DNA from: Welwitschia mirabilis
Taxonomy: Eukaryota > Gnetophyta > Gnetopsida > Welwitschiales
Assembly: GCA_051453625.1 (NCBI GenBank)
Contig: JBOZIK010000001.1
Coordinates: 191,242,157 to 191,306,156, forward strand
Reading direction: 5' to 3'
DNA length: 64,000 bases
Under the pieces are notes generated by a model. The model did not search any database and was not told where the DNA came from. It saw nothing but the letters and a program-made list of their open reading frames with translations. Within the stretch, counting starts at the first letter, position 1; every line of letters starts with the position of its first letter. This document shows positions 50,401 to 61,560 of the stretch, in pieces. The position numbers and the translations under genes are program-made.

Positions 50401-51723
50401 AATAAATTCATTAGAGTAATAGACCTAGGTTAATGGCCTCTAATAAAAATTACTAATAAGGGATCTCCCTATTATTTCAAGTAATGATTATGATTCAGTA
50501 AACATATGGGATTTTAAGAAAAATTTACACTTATTTGGGTATGATTATTAGAGTTTCATTTACTTAAGATCTTTGATTTTGGTAAATCTAGATGAAAAAT
50601 GTGGAATATACCTTTATATTATATTCCACATGTTTAAAGCATTTGATTAGATTAAGAGTTTTCTTGATTAGGCTAATGAACCAATAATCCCTCTTATATG
50701 TAGTAAAAAATGAATATGAAAAGAATAATAAAAAGAAAAATAGTATCTCTTTTCATAATGCACATCTCATTAGTCACTTAATTTGGTTTAGTTAACTACA
50801 TCTAGACTATGAATGCTCATTAGCAATGTAGCTTTAATGATCTACTTATGGCATAATCAACTTCACTAGGGCTATGGATGCCCACTGGCAATGTAGCATT
50901 AATTTATTTATAAAATAACATGCTTAATTCTATTGGAAGATAATGGTGTAATACTAAATGGTCAATGTGATTTAAATTATTAAAACAAAGGACATATATG
51001 TTGGTAGAAAAGGAAAATAATAAAACAAAGTGAGAATTGGAGATCTTATGAGTTCTATTTTCTTTAACTTTTGTACTTAAAATTTTCTATAGATTCTTAA
51101 ATTTCCATAGGTTATTTAGTTAATACTATTTTTATTTGGTATAAAAATTCATTAAAAAACATAGAAATATAATAAGGCCATTAATTTAAAAAAGTTTTCT
51201 TTTTTGTTAATGAATTGCATGGTTGAGTCCTTTTCATATTATCATATTTTCTTTTCATCATCTATTCTACTTCAACCCCATGTCAAAGATGTAACATCAT
51301 AAAGAATAACTATTTTTATGGACTAATCTTTCACTTAGCATTTTTAGGAAGAAATAAAAAGTAGACATCTCTGATTAGATAGGTTTTATTTTTCTTGCAT
51401 TATAGCTCAGTTTGATTTTCATCTTTTCTTTCAATAAAAGGGCATCTAAAGTTAAAATTTCATAAACAATATGTTCTTAAAATTTCATTAACATTCTTTA
51501 TGTTAAAACTTTAAGACAAGGTTTAGTTTCGTTAAAGGGTATGACATCCATTTTTCATAGTATTTTTTAACTTTAATGCCTTAATTTTAGTAATTGGTCA
51601 TAAATTTTTCAAATGATATATCATTTTTCAAAATTGAGTACTTTTTTGTAGATACTTTTTTCATGTTGTTCATTTCATTATTAATGTTTTTCTAAGAGTC
51701 TAGCAAAAGTCGAGTTGATAGTG
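50401..51723 (+). other. 3' region of the outer Athila-like element, no gene recognised
   Basis: 1.3 kb between pol and the right LTR. Some Athila elements carry a further ORF here, but I see no coding signal. It holds a perfect 12-bp inverted repeat (50599-50631) and a loose 65-bp duplication (50806-50839 and 50871-50905, 'ctatgaatgctc' versus 'ctatggatgccc'). No convincing polypurine tract is seen next to 51724. Confidence 0.5.
50599..50631. repeat. Perfect 12-bp inverted repeat (hairpin)
   Basis: Arms ATGTGGAATATA (50599-50610) and TATATTCCACAT (50620-50631) are separated by 9 bases. There is no T-run to suggest termination. The role is unknown. Confidence 0.8.
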
Positions 51724-52064
51724 TGTTAGTTTTAAAAATTACATTCTAATTAAATTATTTGATCAATTTAGCTTAATAGAAGATATTAAAATAACTATTT
51801 TATCATTAAATTATGTGTTTTACCTCTTTTTAATATTATTTATGAATTTATCACTTCCTAATAACATTTTCAGGTTAATTACAAAACTCTGAAGGACATT
51901 GTAAAAGATGAACATCATATATCTTTAAACATGATGTCACCATCTAGGTCACCACTGCTGCCAATTCTTTTAAGTAGAGCACTTTAATTCTTATGTTCTA
52001 GACTTGTCATGAAAAAATCATTTGAATATAATTATGGGTTTAATTAGGTTTTACATTAGAAATA

Positions 52065-52831
52065 NNNNNNNNNNNNNNNNNNNNNNNNNNNNNNNNNNNN
52101 NNNNNNNNNNNNNNNNNNNNNNNNNNNNNNNNNNNNNNNNNNNNNNNNNNNNNNNNNNNNNNNNNNNNNNNNNNNNNNNNNNNNNNNNNNNNNNNNNNNN
52201 NNNNNNNNNNNNNNNNNNNNNNNNNNNNNNNNNNNNNNNNNNNNNNNNNNNNNNNNNNNNNNNNNNNNNNNNNNNNNNNNNNNNNNNNNNNNNNNNNNNN
52301 NNNNNNNNNNNNNNNNNNNNNNNNNNNNNNNNNNNNNNNNNNNNNNNNNNNNNNNNNNNNNNNNNNNNNNNNNNNNNNNNNNNNNNNNNNNNNNNNNNNN
52401 NNNNNNNNNNNNNNNNNNNNNNNNNNNNNNNNNNNNNNNNNNNNNNNNNNNNNNNNNNNNNNNNNNNNNNNNNNNNNNNNNNNNNNNNNNNNNNNNNNNN
52501 NNNNNNNNNNNNNNNNNNNNNNNNNNNNNNNNNNNNNNNNNNNNNNNNNNNNNNNNNNNNNNNNNNNNNNNNNNNNNNNNNNNNNNNNNNNNNNNNNNNN
52601 NNNNNNNNNNNNNNNNNNNNNNNNNNNNNNNNNNNNNNNNNNNNNNNNNNNNNNNNNNNNNNNNNNNNNNNNNNNNNNNNNNNNNNNNNNNNNNNNNNNN
52701 NNNNNNNNNNNNNNNNNNNNNNNNNNNNNNNNNNNNNNNNNNNNNNNNNNNNNNNNNNNNNNNNNNNNNNNNNNNNNNNNNNNNNNNNNNNNNNNNNNNN
52801 NNNNNNNNNNNNNNNNNNNNNNNNNNNNNNN
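52065..52831. other. Assembly gap, 767 N, with identical 24-bp flanks
   Basis: The 24 bases before the gap (52041-52064) are repeated exactly after it (52832-52855). The left LTR copy runs straight through this point near 12630 with no extra sequence. The gap is therefore probably an unclosed overlap rather than missing DNA. Confidence 0.9.
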
Positions 52832-53128
52832 TAATTAGGTTTTACATTAGAAATAACTAGAATATTCGATAACACATGGTGGTGATGTGGATGATACATA
52901 GCAGCAACATTCGGTAGCCTTAAGCAAGATGATGTGGAAGATACATGTTAATGTCAGTGGTTGGTAGAAGCAGCAGCATCTAAAAGCTATGTGTTGGACT
53001 TATCATGATGATTCTTACCTAATATAATAAGATGAAAATCCTACCTAATGCTACATAACAAACTTTATAACCACTTACCTAACATTACAAGCTAAAGTCT
53101 TCCTACCATTTCTTATCCCATGTTCACC

Positions 53129-53136
53129 TATAAAAT
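53129..53136 (+). promoter_or_regulatory. TATA-like box in the right LTR
   Basis: TATAAAAT aligned with TATAAAAA at 12905-12912 in the left copy. Confidence 0.4.
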
Positions 53137-53890
53137 AGCCTGAAGCCCTCATTTATAATATCCTTTAGTTGGAAAGTACTAGAATCCTTGGAGCATCAGG
53201 CCGACCCAGCTTTCTAAGTACTGTCTTTACAAGTGAACTTGTTTTGAGTATAGCTTGAGAAGTTCATACTAGTGTCTTCTTCTTCCATTGATGTAATGTA
53301 TGTTTTTGATTTAATACAAAGTAGTTATTCTCTTTTAATTTTAAGTTGCAAATAAATTTATACTTATAATACTTAAACAAAAAATATATTATCAAGTTAT
53401 GTTATTGCTTGAGTTAATTCCATAATTAGTTAGTTTAAGTCTCTTTTATTTAATGCATTTTGAGTACTAAAAGTCCTTACTTTTTAAATTTATTAAAGGG
53501 TTGTGAAGGACCAAGTGACTATTAAGTTCACCAATCCTTAAAAGGTTAATGAGATTATGCCACCATAACCTAAACCATCATGACTTGATAGTTTAGGTCT
53601 ATTTCAAAAATTCACAAGAGAGCTTTGGATTAAAGAACTAGTAGAGGATAAATTGGACTAAACCTTGGAGTTTTTTATTTCTGTACCTCTTTGATCAAAG
53701 TTTCAACATCCTTCTCAAACTCTCTATTTTCTCTTTTCTTTAATTAAAATAGTAAGTTAAGCAAAACTTGTGTAACTTCTGTCAAGTTATCACAATTATC
53801 TCTGTGAAAGAATGATACTAGGTATTTACCTAGTTTATTTTAGTTTGATTATACTATACATAAATAATCATCATTATAGAAACTTCAAAT

Positions 53891-55720
53891 AATGATTCTC
53901 TGCTTAATTCTTTAAAGCTTCATCCTTACTCTAACCTAGTAACCATATTGAATGCTTAATGTCCTATGGTTAAGATGAAAGATGTGGCCACTAGTAATGC
54001 TTTAGTTCCTTCTATTAGTATTTCTAGTTTGAAATCTATAAAAATTGATAAATTTAGTGCTTTTAACATAGTTAATCATAGTTTCAATAGCAATTTCATA
54101 GGTTCTTTAACTAAAGAAGTTAATACTACTTAAATATGACATCGAAGTATTTGTCTACAGTCAACTCTTCAAGATGTTCACGATGATGAAAAGGGTAAAA
54201 CTAGAACTATACATGGCTTGCACACATCTCATGACAATAATAATGATAACTTTACTTAACCTTTGATGGTGAACCAATCTCATTTAAAATTTCCTTTCAA
54301 CATTATCATATACAAGTCTTATGAAAAGAGTATGATAGTATTATTGAAATTGGTACTTAGGAGTTAATAGATCTTTCATAAGGATACATAAAATTACCCA
54401 AAAAATGGATTTTTCATAATAAATATAATGTGAATAACACCTTAAGCGACATAAATCTCAGCTTGTTACTAAATTCCTATAACATAAGAAAGCATTTAAT
54501 TATAATAAAGTCTTTGCTACAATAGTAAAATGGGCTATGATTAGAATAGTGATTACCTTGGCAACATAAAAAGAATAAAATATTTATGAATTGGAAATTA
54601 AAACCATCTTTCTTTAGGGATATTTAAAAGAATAAATCTCATGACGCAACCAAAGCGGTTTGAAAAAAAAAGGGCAAAAAACATAAGGTGTGTAGATTAA
54701 TCAAATCTCTATATGAACTAAAATAAGCATCAAGAGCTTGGCACACTAAGCTTAAAAATTATCTAAATTCCATTGAATTTAGGTCATATGATTATTAAGA
54801 TATAGATGCCATATTATTCATAAAATCAAATGAGTACAAAACTTAACATACAAAGTGGTATTTGGAGATGATATGCTAATAGCCATAAGTGATGAAGAAG
54901 ACATAAAATGAATAAAGATTATCTTAAATAAGGCCTTCAAGATTTTAGATCTTAAATTATCTATATTCTGCTTAGGTTAAGGAATTATTCAACATGAGTA
55001 TGGAATATTATTCTTATAAAAGAAGTACATCAGAGATTTGATTTAGATATTTAGATTAGAAAATGTCAAATAAGATATAATACCTTTAGAGAAGAATGTC
55101 AAGATGCCTGTTGATAGAGACTTAGAAATTGCAAATGAAACTAAATACAAAATAATAATACGACATATAATTTACATAATCATGCTAAATAATACATATT
55201 AGATTTTTTTTATGTATTATCAAGATATCCCCATGCACCTAAGGTAACTTGTACTAAATTTTGCAAAGAGAGTACTAAGATATCTAAAGAAAACTAAATA
55301 TTTAAGTTATAAAAGAAACTGTTAAGTTGTCTTGAAATCATACTTTAATTCTAATTTCACTATAGAAGCTAATAACTCATTATTGACATTAGGGTATATC
55401 ATGTTCTTGGGATCATTGCCATGTCTTGGTAGTAAAAGCATCAAAAAACTATAGTATGATCTTATACTAAGTAGAATATACAAGTACTTTTGAGACATGT
55501 AGAGAAATTGAATGTCTAAGAAAATTAGTAAAAATAGTAAACTTAAAACAAACTAAAAAATAGATATCAATAATTAATTAGCAATTTGTATAGCAAAATA
55601 TTAAATAAATCATGACAAGACAAAATACTTTCATGTTAGAATCCATAAAATAAGGGAACTCATATAAACTAAAGTCCTTATGCCTATATAATATTTGACT
55701 GCAAAAACCACTGATTCAAG
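53891..55720 (+). pseudogene. Copia RT and RNase H remnant (right part of the outer copia element)
   Basis: About 430 bases of linker are followed by RT from about 54325: 'KEYDSIIEIGT', then 'KLPKKWIFHNKYN' at 54395 (family W-x-x-x-x-K). Next come 'DYNKVFATIVKWAMIRIVI'-like residues near 54500 and 'RLIKSLYELK' with 'ASRAWHTKLKNYLNSIEF' at 54690-54780. The RT active site 'VFGDDML' near 54860 keeps both Asp. RNase H follows: 'LLTLGYIMFLG' near 55390 and 'IAKYxINHDKTKYFHVRIH' near 55600. Stops include TAA at 54796-54798 where the sister copy has CAA (63346-63348). It is collinear with 63286-64000 from 54741 on. The enzyme made cDNA in the parent element; this copy is dead. Confidence 0.9.
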
Positions 55721-56082
55721 AGAATTTCTTGTACTTGCAATTTAAAATTAAATTAATGATAAGTTAATTTGAAATCATTTTTTCTTGTATACATTATGGG
55801 CTTCATTTAACTTTTTGAGTCTCTAGTTAAAGTCACTCTTTCTCATAGTACTATGGGATATGTAGTACAATTGACCTAGTGCTATAGGATGTGTAATACT
55901 AGGGTGTAAAAAAAAAAAGAATTTTTATAGGACCTTACTCCTCTGATAGTGGTTGCACTCTCCTCATTATGGTTGTAAATTAAGTTGTAAAAAATAAAAA
56001 CTTGAGAAAAAGTTATGCCTAGAAGTCATTTGTGACATAGCTACTTACTAAGGCTATAACAATATATTACAACTTGAAAAGA

Positions 56083-56095
56083 GATAGATAGATAG

Positions 56096-56130
<35 letters not shown>

Positions 56131-56132
56131 AG
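56083..56132. repeat. Compound microsatellite (GATA)n(TA)n(GA)n
   Basis: Four GATA units run into about nine TA units and about eight GA units. The junctions share bases, the usual sign of one microsatellite growing out of another. Confidence 0.97.
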
Positions 56133-56499
56133 AATAATTGTATATGCAATGAAATTTAAATCCAAATATTTTCAATTCAATATCATGGATAATCATTAAA
56201 CTCTATCCTAGCAAAGAGAAAGATTTAAGTTTTAAAATCATTTTGCATCATCTTAATAATTTGATAAATAATTTAGTTTTAATTCCATTTAATGAAGTTG
56301 ATCTATCCATAAGAAAATAAAAGTAGTCATAAGATAACTTTGTTTAAAATAAAAAATCAAAAACTTTATTAAGCTAAAAATTTATTACATCACGTTGCAG
56401 AAATAATATAAAAGCATAATTTAAGCTACTAAGAGCTAAAATGATAAACCATTCAATTGAAATTACTCAATTATTAAAGAACTTGTTCTTCCTATTAAA

Positions 56500-57010
56500 A
56501 CATCTAGTCTTAGATGACAATCTCACAAAACTCTTAACTGGGGGTAGTAGATGCATCTCACGTAAAGACTCTGATAGCATATTGATCTCTTCTAGATGGG
56601 CTTACTATAAGTTCTAATAAGGCTTGACATTCCATATTTTTTTCTCTGTGTTCTTCTTATTAAAACTTAATGTAGCAAGACTAAGTGCAGGGTTTGTGCC
56701 TTATAGCTAATCAACCCTTTTTTCTATCATTTTCATCCACCTAGCTAACTAACATAAAGAAACATCATAAGCTAAATTTCCTTGATTGAGTTACCAACAA
56801 AGCTCTTCAGTTCTTACCCTCAGGTACTCACCCACCACATGATGAATCATAAGACCAAAACTTGGAGGGATAGCACCATTTTCAAAATGGTCTTTTATAG
56901 CCTCAGTAATGAAAGTATCAAAGGTATCTAAAACCTGAGTAGGTGATTTGTAATCATAGAACAAGAACTGTTGCACCTCTTTCTCTAACCTAACTAATAT
57001 CTAAGATGAC
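56500..57010 (-). pseudogene. Unrecognised minus-strand coding remnant
   Basis: One minus-strand frame runs about 115 codons from 57000 with a few stops (TAA, TAG), then shifts by one base and continues to about 56500. Visible segments: 'QFLFYDYKSPTQVLDTFDTF', 'GAIPPSFGLMIHHVVGEYL', 'LARWMKMIEKRVD', 'INMLSESLREMHLLPPVK'. Codon composition is clearly less AT-driven than random frames here. The helix-rich tail resembles the C-terminal coil of plant transposon-like proteins, but I cannot place it in a family. It may be related to the plus-strand remnant at 59100-61560. Confidence 0.45.
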
Positions 57011-57723
57011 TAGGAGTCTACACTCCTAATACAAATGTTAATCTGAGTGTAAATCAAGTTAAAAAGGTAAAGTTTTACCTTTTTAACCCATAAGGTAGTA
57101 ATGGGAGAGTGAGGAGGAGTGAAATTCATTAGTATTAACTAAGAAAGATGGGAAGGATTATAAAATTATTGAATGAAGGAACTTTATAACTCAGATGGAG
57201 AATGGTGAATGATTAGAAAGAGATTTATAACATAAGTCTTATTTAGTGTGGTTGACAAATGTAAATCATTTTAGGTTACCCAGTGCACACATGTTCAGTA
57301 ATGAAGTTAAAAAAGTTAAAAAAAGTACATACATATTTTGTCCAACGGCTGAGGTATGCCAAGTTTCAATAATAATCATGAAGCAAGATAAGAATCGGAG
57401 AATTTCAAACTGATCAAGGTTTAATCTAAGGTCATAACTTTAGAATGATTTATGATCAGTTTAGTTTTTCTTATTTTATAAGCCTTTACAGGGACCCATC
57501 AAATTTTGTCATCATTTTCAATTATCAAGTGGTTATTAAAATTCTAAGATTTACTTTTTGAAGGAAGATCTTTAAATAATACTATGCAAACAATTATTAA
57601 TAATATAGAGAAAAAATATATTTTAAGAAAGAATAAGAAATGAAAGTTACCTATGTCATTCCTATAATAAAACATTGTCATGAAATTGGCCTTAGAAATG
57701 AGTTTATCCAATTGATTAACACC

Positions 57724-58048
57724 AACTTAAAGATAAAACTTTAATTTAGATTTCTAGCTAACTTTAATTCAAAGTCAAAACTTTGAGTCATATTTTAGAC
57801 CAAACCATTGTGATGTAATTCCAAAATATTGGCTGACGTCAGCTCAAAGTCAAAACTTTAAGCTAGATTTATGTCAACTTAATTATTTTCTTACATTCTA
57901 TAAACCTATAATAAAACAAAATCATCTAGTTAACTGACAATGACTCAAAGTTAAAATTTGAGTTGGATTTTGAGCTAAGCTATCAAGACGCAAGTTTTAA
58001 GGAGTTGACTGATACTAGCTCAAAGCTGAAGCTTTAAGCTAAATTTTA
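57724..58048. repeat. Five dispersed copies of a ~30-bp palindromic motif
   Basis: Copies at 57724-57750, 57766-57796, 57841-57871, 57941-57972 and 58017-58048 share the form CTCAAAGTCAAAACTTTAAG followed by an 'ctagattt'-like tail. AGCTCAAAG and CTTTAAGCT make an inverted repeat around a short centre. The third copy is preceded by a perfect TGACGTCA palindrome (57834-57841). Spacing is irregular (about 40 to 109 bases). Confidence 0.75.
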
Positions 58049-59099
58049 AGTAAACTTTATCTTCTTGAGCTTACTTCTAAAGAGTAGGATCTTCTTCTCA
58101 ATAACCTCCATTAACTTTCTACTATAACTTCTTCATGTGATCTTACTTCTCTATACTTAGTTACTTAATTATAATTACGTGGTAGGAATTTAAAGGACCT
58201 CATTGAGAACTCTCAAAATTTTAACAATCACCTTCAAACTCTTTTATCAGCTTCATAGTGGATTAAGTAACCCTTGTTGAGAACTCAAGTGTTCTCGATG
58301 AATCTTGTCAAAACCTGGTGTTGTACAAAGTATTTATCACATAAATATGATATTTCATTTCTTAGTCATTTTACTTAAACTCTTTCTCAATAATCCCTCC
58401 TTATTCTCGGTGACCCCCATCACAAGTTAATTAATACCTGTTTTCCATGTTATTTAACCCACATTAGCCTCATAATGTCTACTCCATATCAGCAAATTTT
58501 TGCATCATTCTTCTTATCATCATCTCATTCCATTTTTTAGCATTAGCAAGATATGCAACAATTCCATTTTTAACTATTTTGTTTCTGGTAAAAATTCTCA
58601 TTTACTCATAAGACATGTGAATTTAACACAATAGCAAGTATTATTTTATGCCTATTTTAAGTGGAAAATATGTTTGTAATTCTAATTTCACCTCTGTATT
58701 TTTACTCTTTCATGCTTTCTTATGCTCTTTTGTGTTTAAGTTCTTGAATTGTGGTAGAACACCTTGATGCAAAGATCTCAGGTATGACCAATATCTTATA
58801 TTCAATATTCAGAAGAATGCAAAATTTAACATGTAGGAAGAGTGAAGTCGAATACAATGGAGTAAAATAAAAATTTTTTTACAAATTTTTGTAGTAGTGA
58901 GAATGCATCTCCAAATTTGTGAAAATGACTCTGTGAAAATATGTTTTATATTCTTTTTAGAAAAGAATTGCTCAATGAGTTATTTTCCAAATGTTATGAG
59001 TTAAGAAGCTTTTCTTTAAAACATGTTTTCAATAACCTAACTCCAATAATTGTGAAAATTTTGATAGAGTGCAAGATTATCTCCTCATTAAATTTCACA

Positions 59100-61560
59100 C
59101 ATGTGCTTTTTCATTCCTACTTAACAAATTTTAAATAGAGAATCATTGAGCTAGGGTGATATGAATGGCTTACCATGAATGACAAATTCACCTTGGAATC
59201 TATTTTTGAGCTTTATAAGAATTTGAGAATAAATGATATAAAAGATGTGTTAGAAACAATAGTTGAAAATAAAATAATACTAATTACTTGAGAAAATATT
59301 AGAGAAATCTTGCACTTACCACCTAGAGGAAAATCTATTTATGATACTAAGAGTAACAAAAACACAAATTTAACCATGAGTCTTCTAGAAAGGATGCAAT
59401 GTAAGGAAGAATCCCAGTAGACAAAAATGCAGAACCAAAATTTTTCATCATTTCAAAAATTATGGCCAGTAATTTGGTATCCATTTTTCATAAACAAAAT
59501 GGTATTACATTATCTTGTCTGTATATGATAGTAGTTGTGAAGGATAAGACAAATCAGACAAATGTAAATATTTTAGAAGAAATCTTTTTGGGTTTGTTAA
59601 GACATATTGTAAAATTGAATAAAGCCATAATTGAAGCTTCTAGCACAGTAGGATTAGGATTTCCTTATTTTATAGTCTGAATATTAAGCAAAAATAAAGT
59701 TCCATTCTAACCAAATAAGTCTTGTATCAATCTAACTATTCAGAGTTTTTTTGAAGTTAAGGAGTTAAGTCTTCTAAAAATCATAGGATACAAGACTACT
59801 TAGCTAGACCCAAAAGAACCCTCTTCTAGTCCCTAGAGGCTACCTTTCTTGTTGTCCTCCTTAAGCATGTCTTAAGACCCAAATCAATTCTCAATTGAAG
59901 AACTTTTGTTCTCTCATTTACTTCAGGTAGTTAGTTCTCCAAAAAACTAGAAGAATACTAGATTGACAATCTTTGTTGTGCTTGAAAGTTAGTTAAATAT
60001 GAAATTCAAACTTGTCTCAGTAGAAAAGAAGAGGTTTTAGCATTACAAAGCCAAGTTGGTAGTTTAAGAATTGAGAATAAATTATTGAAGTAGAAATTAG
60101 ATCAGGAAAGAAAAAATAATAAAAAATTACAACGAAAAATTATTAATAAGAAAGAAAACATTTATCTCTATAAAGCTTTCAAGGATATTAGTATGAAATT
60201 ATAGAGAGCTTATGAATACATTATTGAACCAAAGACTGCTATTGAAGATAGGGGAGAATTAAAAAATTTCCCAAATGAAAGACCAGACATGTTAGTATCC
60301 TTTTTATAGAATTTCGTTTCAAGCAAGAAATATGATACTAAATACATTAAGCATGAACAAAAATTTATTACATTCATGTATAATGAAGGGCCTTTACTCC
60401 TAAGGGAGTATTTAGATAAAATCTATACAAACCTACAAGGGATGAATGAAAACTTCATGAAGATTCATGCAGAGGATCAAGAATACAGACATAAATGGCT
60501 TAAAGCCCATTATTCTTTGAAATACTATTAATCCCTTTTGGAAGAAAATAAGAGAGCCATGGACTAGTTTGATGAAAGAAAATGAGGCTCTTAAGAATTA
60601 GATGAGAGAAGCAAGCTATTTTGATTGATCTCTTTAAGATCCCATGATAAAATGTCTATCTTTAGAAATAAAAGAGGAAATCAAAAGAGTATTAAGTTTA
60701 ATTTAGGGCATTCCTTTAACTTCTTTAACTCTGACTAGTGAGATTAAGAAAAAACTAAAGTACTATAGATGTTTTGAAGAAATATCATGCCAAGTTGAAG
60801 AACAATATCAAAATAATGTTCTTTAAATCTGTCTAACTTATTATTCAAAATTTAGAAAAATAGAATATGAGATTACTACATAAGCATCGCTTGATGGTGG
60901 AAAAGTTGAATAAGAGAATTAGATTTGGGTATAAGGAATTCGTTGTTTCAAGCATCCTTAACTATTACCACTAGAAATTATATGATTTCATCAATAGATT
61001 TGAAGAAAATTTAGAAAGTATTATTCAGTAAACTTCTAGAAAATGATCAAAGATAAGTAGAATTTTTTAGAATTATAAAAGATATGTCAAATCATTGTGA
61101 ATTGAAATTTTATAGAAAGAAACTAAAGTCTCTACTTAAGAATTTAAGAAAATTTTCAATGACACAATGACAAAATTTTATAAGATATTGGAAGAATGTG
61201 ATTTAGATATGAAAGTTTTTCTAGTGTTCTCTCAAGATTTTTATAATTTATATTATTTTAGAATAGAATTATATAGAACATGACTATGTTAAGAGATACT
61301 TTTATGNNNNNNNNNNNNNNNNNNNNNNNNNNNNNNNNNNNNNNNNNNNNNNNNNNNNNNNNNNNNNNNNACTTCAAGAATAGGAATACAAATTGAGGAA
61401 ACTCTAGAACCCAAATGTATGCCTTAAAGTCCCAAAGAAAAAATTCCTCTAGCTCCCAAAAGAAAGAGAGGAAAGTCAAAGCAATCGAGGGCTCCTTCAG
61501 TGGCAGAGACAAGGGTAGAAAGACCACCACAGACTTTAGTGATCCTACTTTGCAAGAGGA
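59100..61560 (+). pseudogene. Decayed ORF: possible plant-transposon-protein domain, coiled coil, basic C-terminus
   Basis: Three near-open stretches share one strand. 59120-59520: 'RIIELG' and 'YEWLTMNDKFTLESIFELYK' then 'NLRINDIKDVLETIV' and 'ENIREILHLPPRG', which by eye fits the N domain of proteins annotated as putative plant transposon proteins (an F-Y-x-N-L ... I-x-x-x-L-x-[IL]-P pattern). Then 59520-59680 ('NILEEIFLGLLRHI', 'VGLGFPYFIV') in a shifted frame. 60024-60590: about 185 codons with six TAG/TAA stops, rich in Lys, Glu and Leu at heptad spacing ('VLALQSQVGSLRIENKLLK'), a coiled coil. 61371-61560, after a 64-N gap (61307-61370): a basic nuclear-localisation-like tail 'APKRKRGKSKQSR'. 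The stops fit lost Gln/Trp codons. Function unknown; the family call is tentative. Confidence 0.5.

Larger units (their letters stand above)
12318..53890 (+). mobile_element. Athila-like Ty3/gypsy element, heavily nested
   Basis: Two homologous LTR-like repeats (12318-13625 and 51724-53890) bracket gag-pro (14426-15282 and 24702-26244) and pol (47503-50400), all on the plus strand in Athila order. Removing the two internal insertions (15283-24696 plus one AAAAA copy; 26245-47502) and the spurious part of the N gap leaves about 10 kb, a normal Athila length. The left boundary falls directly after the copia integrase and the right boundary before the copia RT linker, as expected for insertion into that copia element. 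I could not find a clear primer-binding site after the left repeat or a clean target duplication, so the exact LTR ends are approximate. Confidence 0.65.
51724..53890 (+). repeat. Right LTR-like repeat of the outer Athila-like element
   Basis: Aligns with 12318-13625 on both sides of a 767-N gap. If the gap and its 24-bp duplicated flank are removed, this copy is about 1376 bases, close to the 1308 of the left copy; most of the difference is one ~45-base stretch near 53575-53620. It starts near TGTTAG at 51724. Confidence 0.75.
55721..59099. other. Mostly non-coding AT-rich DNA
   Basis: Apart from the microsatellite (56083-56132), a minus-strand coding remnant (56500-57010) and a motif array (57724-58048), I see nothing recognisable. 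No right LTR of the outer copia element was identified, although one should lie after 55720 if that end survives. Confidence 0.5.

Noticed and set aside
50599-50631. 12-bp hairpin as a transcription terminator
   Set aside because: No following T-run of the right form, and the context is a plant retrotransposon, not a bacterial operon.
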